Source of the DNA: CAZDQL01 sp964507325 | GTDB taxonomy: Bacteria; Planctomycetota; UBA1135; GCA-002686595 | Direction of reading: 5' to 3' | Assembly (NCBI GenBank): GCA_964507325.1 | Contig: CAZDQL010000085.1 | Location: forward strand, 1-28,550 | DNA length: 28,550 bases | Notes under the pieces: generated by a model | Databases searched by the model: none | The model's input: the letters and a program-made list of their open reading frames with translations, nothing else | Told to the model about the DNA's origin: nothing | Made by a program: the position numbers and the translations under genes | Shown: in pieces, positions 23,091 through 28,550 of the stretch | How positions within the stretch are numbered: position 1 is the first letter of the stretch | Layout of the letters: every line of letters starts with the position of its first letter

Positions 23091-25513
23091 CAATCCCGTC
23101 CCAGCAGGCGGAAGGCGGCCCACGTCGACGGCGGCCACCCCTGGGCCCGCAGGTCGCGCCGCGCGGCCGCGACGGCCCGGGAGGGGATCTTCCCGCCGGC
23201 CAGGTGCGCGTGGAGATCCAGGGCGAAGACCTGCGCAGCGCCGTCCTCCACCGGCCAGAGGGTCACCACCAGGTCCCGGGTCCCCGCCTCGAGGAAAGCG
23301 CGCGCCAGGCCGTGGACCCCCTCGGCGTCGACGAAGCGACCCCCCGCGGTTTCGCAGGCCGCCAGCACCACCAAGGGCAAGGGGGCGCCCGCCTCCAGGA
23401 TCTCGGCGGCGCACACCACCTCTCCCGCGGAGAGGGCCAGCCCCACCGGCGCCAGTCGGCGGTCCCCGCAGGCGGGGGCCTCCACCAGGTGGGTGGCCAG
23501 GTGCAGGGCTCGCCCCGAGGCGAGGGCCTCGAAGAAGGCGCCGCGCCGGAAGGCCGCGCCGGTGAGGAGCTCCGCCGCGGGGCGCTCGCGCCCGAGCTGC
23601 GCGAGCTCCCGCGCCGCGCCGGGCAGGGCGGGCGCTCCGCCGTCGTCGAGGGGACTGCCGAGCAGACTCCAGGCGGTCTCTGGCTCGAAGCGCACTCCGA
23701 GCACGTCCTCCTCGGGCAGCCCGGGCAGGATCACCGGCACCAGCCGCTCGCCGAGGGGGACTCCCTCCAGCCACACCAGGGAGAGGGGCAGCATCTCGAG
23801 TGGACCGTGGACGCAGAGGAGCAGGCGCTCGGAGGGATCCCCCGCCCCCGCGGTGAGGCGCGCGGCCACCGCCGGGGGGAAGAGCTCGGCCCCGATCTCG
23901 CCGGCGAGGGCCGCCGCGCGCTCCCGGTCGTCGGCGATCACCGCCTCGCGCAGGCGGCGGACGGCGGTCTCCAGCTCGCGCCGGCCGAGGGGGATCGCGA
24001 CCGCTTCCCCCTCTCCGCGCGGTCCGATCCAGGCGACGACGGTCTGGTCGGCGCCCACCCCCCAGGTGACGAGGCCGCGCTCGAAGCGGCGCGCCCAGGC
24101 GCTGACCGCCGTCGCGTCGATCGTCGCGTTGTGCTCGCGCAGCCGGCGCGTCTGGCGCTCCTCGATCAGCGCCGCGGCGGCGATCGGGTCGCCGAGCTCC
24201 GCCCGCGCTCGGGCGAGCAGGGTCACCGCGTGCACGCCGAGCCACTCCCCGATCACCGACCCCGCCTCGCCCTCGGCGTGCAGGGACCAGCGCCGCGCTT
24301 CCTCCAGGGCGGCCTCCAGGGCGCTCAGCGCCAGGTCGGGGCGACCGAGCTGGAGCCGCGCCTCGCCGATCAGCACCTGGGCTTCCGCCCGCGCCCGCGG
24401 ACTCCAGCGCTCGAGCCCCGCCCCCTCCTCGAGCAGGGCCAGGACTTCCGAGGGGACCCCATCCGCCAGGGCCAGGGCCGCTCGCGCCAGGCGCCCCACC
24501 TCGCCGTTCCCCTCGAGGCGCTGCACCTCGCGCCGCGCCGCCGCCAGGTCGCCGCTGCGCACCAGGACCGCCGCCAGGAGCGCGTGCCAGGAGTCGAGGT
24601 ACGCCTGTTCCTCGGGGGGATGGGAGAGGAGGAAGGCGAGCGCCGCCTCCGGTCGATCCGCCCCCAGGAGACTCACCGCGTGCTCGCGCACCAGGGGCCA
24701 GCTCTCCTCGGGGGAGGTGATGCGCGCCAGCTCCGCCAGCAGGCGGTCGACCTGGGCCAGGTCCCCTTCGTCGCGGGCGAGCTGCACCAGGGCGAGCAGG
24801 GCGCGGGCGCGGTACTCGTCGCGGCCGACGCGCTGCGCGAGCTCCAGGCAGCGCGCGAAATCCCCACGCGCCGCTTGCCGCTCCCCCGCGGCGCGCGCCA
24901 GGCGACCCCGGATCCAGAGGGGCTCGAGGCGCGGCGTGACCATGCCGCAGCGCTCGAAGAGGGCCAGGCTCTGGGTGACGTGGTCGGTGGCGGAGGCGGC
25001 CAGCTCGTCGCGCTGCGCGGAGTCGAGGCTCGGGTCGTCCTCGATCGCGGAGAGCTCCAGGTGGGCGGCGAGGGCGTGGGCGCGCGCCGCAGGGGAGAAG
25101 TCCGGCGCGCTCTCCACCTCGGTCGCCAGCGCCTCGAGCTCCGCGATGAGGTCGGCGCGCAGGTCCCTCCAGCTCTCTCCCGGCGCGAGCCCCTCGCGGC
25201 CCGCCGCCACCGCCTCCTCGCGCAGGGCGGCGAAGCGCGCCTCGTCGGCGAGACCGCGGGCGCGCTCGGCGGGGGAGAGGGCGGCGAAGAAGCGCGCCAC
25301 GTCGAGGGCGTCGCAGCGCTCGTGGTGGGTGCAGAGCCCCTCGGCGATCGCGAGCAGCTGCGCCTCCGCTGCGGAGTCCCCCTCCCGCAGGCGGTTCAGG
25401 GCCTGCACGAAGGCGCCCAGTTCCTCCGCGGCGGACTGGGCCAGCGCCCCCGGGGCCCACCCGGCCGCGAGGGCCAAGGCCACGCTTCCCAGGCCGCGCG
25501 CCAGGAGCCCCAC
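23090..25513 (-). CDS. Exported TPR-CHAT caspase-like protease
   Basis: An 807-aa protein. The GTG at 25513 lies 4 bases after the anti-sigma stop and gives a signal peptide (~1-25, ending GALA|Q). Residues ~27-480 are helical TPR-like repeats, rich in paired Ala-Leu helices such as ARALLALVQLARDEGDLAQV. The C-terminal ~250 residues are a CHAT domain (caspase HetF-associated with TPRs, clan CD). Its His is in ALHLATH (His675) and its Cys in LVVLAACETAGG (Cys720), followed by the usual GVHGLARAFLEAGTRDLVV and TLWPVED. Both catalytic residues are intact, so it should be a peptidase. It is the third gene of the sigma/anti-sigma group, so it is either controlled by the sigma factor or acts on the anti-sigma factor. 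The open frame continues into the anti-sigma gene but without similarity. Confidence 0.88.
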   Translation of the reverse strand: MGLLARGLGSVALALAAGWAPGALAQSAAEELGAFVQALNRLREGDSAAEAQLLAIAEGLCTHHERCDALDVARFFAALSPAERARGLADEARFAALREEAVAAGREGLAPGESWRDLRADLIAELEALATEVESAPDFSPAARAHALAAHLELSAIEDDPSLDSAQRDELAASATDHVTQSLALFERCGMVTPRLEPLWIRGRLARAAGERQAARGDFARCLELAQRVGRDEYRARALLALVQLARDEGDLAQVDRLLAELARITSPEESWPLVREHAVSLLGADRPEAALAFLLSHPPEEQAYLDSWHALLAAVLVRSGDLAAARREVQRLEGNGEVGRLARAALALADGVPSEVLALLEEGAGLERWSPRARAEAQVLIGEARLQLGRPDLALSALEAALEEARRWSLHAEGEAGSVIGEWLGVHAVTLLARARAELGDPIAAAALIEERQTRRLREHNATIDATAVSAWARRFERGLVTWGVGADQTVVAWIGPRGEGEAVAIPLGRRELETAVRRLREAVIADDRERAAALAGEIGAELFPPAVAARLTAGAGDPSERLLLCVHGPLEMLPLSLVWLEGVPLGERLVPVILPGLPEEDVLGVRFEPETAWSLLGSPLDDGGAPALPGAARELAQLGRERPAAELLTGAAFRRGAFFEALASGRALHLATHLVEAPACGDRRLAPVGLALSAGEVVCAAEILEAGAPLPLVVLAACETAGGRFVDAEGVHGLARAFLEAGTRDLVVTLWPVEDGAAQVFALDLHAHLAGGKIPSRAVAAARRDLRAQGWPPSTWAAFRLLGRD

Positions 25514-25517
25514 GGCG

Positions 25518-26570
25518 CTAGCGCCCCGGCTTCGCGCCCAGGTACTCGTCGCGCCCCGGACCGGCCGCCATGTGGCGCGCCCGTTCGCGGGCGTCGGTCC
25601 AGTAGCCGGTGTCGTGCAGCGTGTGGATCTGGTCGATGGGGGGGAGCGCGGCCAGGGTCCCGGCGATCGAGGGGTCGAAGGCCACCTCGAAGTCGCGCTC
25701 CCCGAGCAGTCGCTCGAGCCCATCCACGACCACCCACGCCTCCCAGGTGTAGTGGCCCGCGGGCAGGGTGCCCTCCCTGGAGAGCTCGGGGAGCGCCCCC
25801 TCCAGCTGGAAGACCGTCTCACCGGGGGCGAAGGCGCTTCCGGAGTGACTGCGCAGGCGGATCCGATAGGACGCCGCGTCCGCGACCGGCGTCAGCTCGA
25901 AGCGGGGCGCCGCCGCCCAGGTCTCCCCCGGGAGGGACTCCGCGTCCAGCACTCGATCGCGGGGGAAGAGCAGGGCGTCCGCCGCCGAGCCCCTGAGCAG
26001 GGGGTAGTTGGGCCAGCGGTCCCCCGCGTCGACCGCCGCGCTGCGGAAGACCACGATGGCGAACAGGAGCCCCGCCGCCACCAGGAGCGGAGCCCAGCGG
26101 TCCAGCCGCCTGAGGGGGCGCACCGGATCCGGGGTGGGGGCGCGGGCAGGTGCGGGGGCGGGTGCAGGGGCAGGGTCGTAGGTCGCGGGAGCAGGGCTCT
26201 GCTCGGACAGGACGAGGGGGGCCGGTGGCGCGGTGGCGAGCCCCTCCACCAGCGACTCGCACTCGGAGCAGAGCGCCAGGTGATCCTCGATCCTCCCGCG
26301 GCGCGCGCTCGACATCGGCTCGTAGCCCGGCCCGTGGGCGAAGTCGAAGAGCTCCTCCGCCGCCGGGCAGGGACTGGCCTCCGCGGCCTGGGAGGTGAAC
26401 CAAGCCTCCGCCTCCTCCAGCAGGCGCAGCCGCGGCCCGTGCACGGGGTGGGCGGCCACGCGGGCGTGGTCCTCCGTCGTCAGCTCGTCCCAACGCGTGA
26501 GAACCTCGACCATACGAGGGTCGTCCGCGCCCGCCGGCAAGGGCGCGTTACCGAGGTCGGGGATCTCCAT
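25518..26570 (-). CDS. Zinc-finger anti-sigma factor with extracytoplasmic sensor-like domain
   Basis: A 350-aa single-pass membrane protein. The cytosolic part (~1-155) includes an anti-sigma zinc-finger region (~66-110) with DHLALCSEC giving His97, Cys101 and Cys104; Cys68 may be the fourth ligand. A Pro/Ala-rich linker (~125-148) and basic residues (RPLRRLDR) precede the membrane helix (~159-175). The outer part (~176-350) has a beta-sandwich-like segment (~223-297) with YRIRLRSHSG and LPAGHYTWEAWVVVDG. It should hold the ECF sigma factor until an envelope signal arrives. AGAGGG five bases before the ATG supports the start at 26570. It sits between the sigma gene (59-bp gap) and the CHAT protease (4-bp gap). 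Confidence 0.88.
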   Translation of the reverse strand: MEIPDLGNAPLPAGADDPRMVEVLTRWDELTTEDHARVAAHPVHGPRLRLLEEAEAWFTSQAAEASPCPAAEELFDFAHGPGYEPMSSARRGRIEDHLALCSECESLVEGLATAPPAPLVLSEQSPAPATYDPAPAPAPAPARAPTPDPVRPLRRLDRWAPLLVAAGLLFAIVVFRSAAVDAGDRWPNYPLLRGSAADALLFPRDRVLDAESLPGETWAAAPRFELTPVADAASYRIRLRSHSGSAFAPGETVFQLEGALPELSREGTLPAGHYTWEAWVVVDGLERLLGERDFEVAFDPSIAGTLAALPPIDQIHTLHDTGYWTDARERARHMAAGPGRDEYLGAKPGR

Positions 26571-26629
26571 GGTCGCCCTCTTCTCCGAGGCCCCGCGTCC
26601 CGGGGGGCCGCCTTTCCTAGGAGATTCGC

Positions 26630-27208
26630 TCAATCGCGCGCCTCCAGGGCCGTGTGCTGGTTGAGGAGCACCCTGCGCAGGCTCAGCTGGGCCCGGCGGA
26701 TGCGGTACTTGGCCTGCTCGAGGGTGATCTCCAGCTCGCGGGAGATCTCGCCCATCGTCTCCCCCTGGACGAACCTGAGGTCCAGGAGGACGCGTTCCTG
26801 GGGGGTGAGCTCCGCCAGGGCCTCGCGCACGAAGGCTCCGATCTCCTCCGCCCCGGCGCGCTCCACGGGTCCGGGGTTCTCGTCCACCTGCTCCGGCAGG
26901 GTTTCCCCCTCCGCCGCCAGCCGCGGCCGGCGTCGGGCGCCCTGGCGGCGCTTCTCGTCGACGCAGCGACACCAGGCCACCCGGTAGAGCCAGGTGCCGA
27001 AGGAGCCCTTGGCGGCGTCGAAGCTGTCCCGATCGAGTCGTTCGAGGACGAAGAGGACCAGATCCTGGTAGAGGTCCTCGCGGGCCGCGGGGTCCGCTTC
27101 GAAGTGACCGATACAGTGGTAGAAGAGGGACCGATAGCCCTCCAGGAAGGCGGCGACCGCCTCCTCGTCGCGCCGACGTAGCCCCTCCACGAGCCGGTGC
27201 TCTTCCAC
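26630..27208 (-). CDS. ECF-family RNA polymerase sigma factor
   Basis: A 192-aa sigma-70-family protein. Region 2 is at ~15-90 (AREDLYQDLVLFVLERL, then GSFGTWLYRVAWCRCVDEKRR). A polar linker (~90-125) follows, then region 4 at ~133-185 (LTPQERVLLDLRFVQGETMG, with the recognition helix around LEITLEQAKYRIRRAQLSLR). It directs RNA polymerase to a specific promoter set, probably including its own. The GTG start at 27208 has GAGGG six bases upstream. The membrane anti-sigma gene follows, the classic pairing. The ECF subgroup cannot be assigned by eye. Confidence 0.93.
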   Translation of the reverse strand: MEEHRLVEGLRRRDEEAVAAFLEGYRSLFYHCIGHFEADPAAREDLYQDLVLFVLERLDRDSFDAAKGSFGTWLYRVAWCRCVDEKRRQGARRRPRLAAEGETLPEQVDENPGPVERAGAEEIGAFVREALAELTPQERVLLDLRFVQGETMGEISRELEITLEQAKYRIRRAQLSLRRVLLNQHTALEARD

Positions 27209-27250
27209 GGTAGTCCCTCGCCGCGCCGCGGGGACGCGGGCGGTCCGATC

Positions 27251-27279
27251 GGCTTACCGTTTCGGAAGGGTCGATTCAA
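27251..27279 (-). promoter_or_regulatory. Weak candidate promoter for the sigma/anti-sigma/CHAT operon
   Basis: On the minus strand TTGAAT (27274-27279) and TAAGCC (27251-27256) are separated by 17 bp, about 40 bases before the GTG start. The -35 matches four of six consensus positions; the -10 is poor. An ECF-type autoregulated promoter could lie elsewhere in the 287-bp divergent gap (27209-27495). Confidence 0.22.
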
Positions 27280-27310
27280 CCTCCGCCCACCGGGAAGCCG
27301 GCGGAGCGCC

Positions 27311-27347
27311 TGTCTTCGGGCTCTATCCCCCCGTAGCCCCGAAGATA
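27311..27347. promoter_or_regulatory. Inverted repeat in the sigma-factor/thiolase divergent region
   Basis: TCTTCGGG (27313-27320) is the exact reverse complement of CCCGAAGA (27338-27345), with a 17-nt spacer. Arms extend by one wobble and one T-A pair. It lies 103 bp upstream of the sigma gene and about 150 bp upstream of the thiolase, a suitable place for an operator of either. It could also form an RNA hairpin. This is the most structured part of the 287-bp gap. Confidence 0.4.
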
Positions 27348-27495
27348 ACCCCCGCTGAAGCCGCTCCTGTCTCCTGGCAGCCCTCCGGCGGCGGAGCTAC
27401 GTTATCGCCCTCGAAACCGACGCGAAACCGCGCCTCCCGTCCCCTTCAGCTGCGCTTGCCGGGCGCAGCCGACCCACCGCCGCCCAGGAGTTCCC

Positions 27496-28550
27496 GTGAA
27501 GACCGTCGTCATCGCCAGCGCCTGCCGTACCCCGATCGCCAGATTCCAGGGGAGCCTGGCGGGCTTCTCCGCCCCCGAATTGGGTGCCTTCGCCGCCGCG
27601 GAGGCGGTGAAGCGGGCGGGGATCGAGCCCTCCGCCGTCGAGGAGGTGATCTTCGGCAACGTGCTCTCCGCCGGCCTGGGGCAGAACCCCGCGCGCCAGG
27701 TCGCGCGCGCCGTGGGGGTCCCCGACGACGTCGGCAGCCTGACGATCGACAAGGTCTGCGGCTCGGGCCTCAAGGCGGTGATGCTCGCCGCCCAGGCGAT
27801 CCGCGCCGGCGACGTGGAGTGCGTCCTGGCGGGGGGGATGGAGAGCATGACCAACGCCCCCTACCTCATGCCCCAGGCCCGCGGCGGGGTGCGCCTGGGC
27901 CACGGCCAGCTCTTGGACTCGATGGTCCACGACGGGCTGTGGGACAAGTACAACGACTTCCACATGGGCACCACCGGCGAGCTCGTGGCGGAGAAGTACG
28001 AGATCTCCCGCGAGGAGCAGGACGTCTACGCGGTCGAGAGCCACAACCGGGCCGAGCGCGCCACCGCCGACGGGAACTTCGACCAGGAGAAGGTCGCCGT
28101 CATGGTGCCCCAGCGCAAGGCCGACCCCGTGGCCTTCAACAGCGACGAGAACATCCGCACCGGGGCCACGATCGAGGGGATGGCCAAGCTGCGTCCCGCC
28201 TTCAAGAAGGACGGTACCGTGACCGCGGCCAACGCCTCGTCGATCAACGACGGCGCCGCCGCCCTGGTGGTGATGAGCGCCGAGCGCGCCCAGGCCCTGG
28301 GGGTCACGCCCCTGGCGACGATCACCAACTACGCCACCGGAGGTTGCGCACCGGAGTGGGTCATGATGGCGCCCGAGGTGTCGATCAAGCACTGCGCCGA
28401 GAAGGACGGCCGCGCCCCCACGGACTACGACCTGCACGAGATCAACGAGGCCTTCTCGGCCGCGGCCATCGCCGTGCGTCGCGTCTTGGACCTCGACGCC
28501 GCCAAGATCAACGTCAACGGCGGCGCGGTGGCCCTCGGACACCCGATCGG
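27496..28550 (+). CDS. Acetyl-CoA C-acetyltransferase (thiolase), 3' end cut by the window
   Basis: The visible 351 codons start at a GTG, with AGGAG at 27486-27490 five bases upstream; the frame is still open at the window end. It is a class II thiolase, catalysing acetyl-CoA exchange with acetoacetyl-CoA, used in beta-oxidation, ketone or polyhydroxybutyrate metabolism. The nucleophile Cys88 is in DKVCGSGLKAV; the GGMESMTNAPYL and NEAFSAAA motifs are present. His349 of GHPIG is at the very edge. The second catalytic Cys of the terminal CxGGG motif would lie about 30 residues further on, outside the window. Sequence favours the AtoB/ThlA/PhaA type over FadA, but the pathway cannot be fixed without neighbours. 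It diverges from the sigma operon. Confidence 0.94.
   Translation, partial: MKTVVIASACRTPIARFQGSLAGFSAPELGAFAAAEAVKRAGIEPSAVEEVIFGNVLSAGLGQNPARQVARAVGVPDDVGSLTIDKVCGSGLKAVMLAAQAIRAGDVECVLAGGMESMTNAPYLMPQARGGVRLGHGQLLDSMVHDGLWDKYNDFHMGTTGELVAEKYEISREEQDVYAVESHNRAERATADGNFDQEKVAVMVPQRKADPVAFNSDENIRTGATIEGMAKLRPAFKKDGTVTAANASSINDGAAALVVMSAERAQALGVTPLATITNYATGGCAPEWVMMAPEVSIKHCAEKDGRAPTDYDLHEINEAFSAAAIAVRRVLDLDAAKINVNGGAVALGHPI

Noticed and set aside
23090..25513. Identification of the CHAT protein as Csx29 of a type III-E CRISPR system
   Set aside because: No CRISPR array, Cas7-11 or Csx30/31-like gene is present, and the protein appears to carry a signal peptide. Only the circuit logic is comparable.
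22625..26987. Two long plus-strand open frames (over 1,100 codons each) opposite the CHAT and anti-sigma genes
   Set aside because: Composition is Arg/Ser/Gly/Ala repeats without any recognisable domain; the minus-strand proteins have catalytic and zinc motifs.

Overview
The window is a GC-rich (about 70% by eye), gene-dense bacterial segment with 22 protein-coding genes (the last one cut by the window end) and two tRNA genes. I see no mobile element, integrase, CRISPR array or rRNA. The best taxonomic guess is a high-GC Planctomycetota lineage of the Saltatorellus/Rohdeia type. The strongest hint is the N-terminal region of the SUMF1-fold protein (21612-23060), with its Cys-rich WYRDP...L-D-x-EVQVC signature. 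Weaker support comes from prepilin-like proteins with DDNGNGLVDE loops, an ECF sigma/zinc-finger anti-sigma pair and tandem ExbD-like secreted proteins. This is inference, not a database result.

Layout. Bases 1-112 are dominated by a 42-G homopolymer that looks like a contig-edge artefact. A sulfatase-superfamily lipoprotein (minus) diverges from queC (plus). Then follow mazG, an ExbD-like secreted protein, and a YbbA/YbbP-like ABC ATPase and 10-TM permease, probably one transcription unit. Next come tRNA-Asp, rnd (RNase D) and a convergent tRNA-Ala, then an EAL phosphodiesterase with degenerate REC and GGDEF domains. Its 3' end overlaps a convergent Wzx-like flippase by 76 bp.

From 12.3 to 18.8 kb the minus strand carries two compact groups. 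One is a signalling group: a HAMP-only membrane protein, a CHASE4-HAMP histidine kinase, and a REC-HATPase protein whose phospho-accepting His is Asp. Upstream of it lie two prepilin-like pseudopilins and a secreted HEAT-repeat protein. From 19.0 to 21.4 kb a small secreted protein precedes a methyltransferase-like/aminoglycoside-phosphotransferase-like fusion. The SUMF1-fold protein diverges from that pair.

The most interesting locus is 23.1-27.2 kb on the minus strand: an ECF sigma factor, a membrane zinc-finger anti-sigma factor with a large extracytoplasmic domain, and an exported TPR-CHAT caspase-like protease, closely packed in that order. A TPR-CHAT protease next to a sigma/anti-sigma pair resembles in logic, but not in identity, the Csx29-Csx30-CASP-sigma circuit of type III-E CRISPR systems. 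The window ends in an acetyl-CoA acetyltransferase (thiolase) that lacks its last few dozen codons.

Several proteins look like family members with altered catalytic centres: a sulfatase-like protein without the formylglycine Cys, a SUMF1-fold protein without the FGE cysteines, GGDEF changed to GSNAF, and a kinase core without its His. Four starts or tRNAs have a TAGRNT -10-like hexamer and no clear -35.
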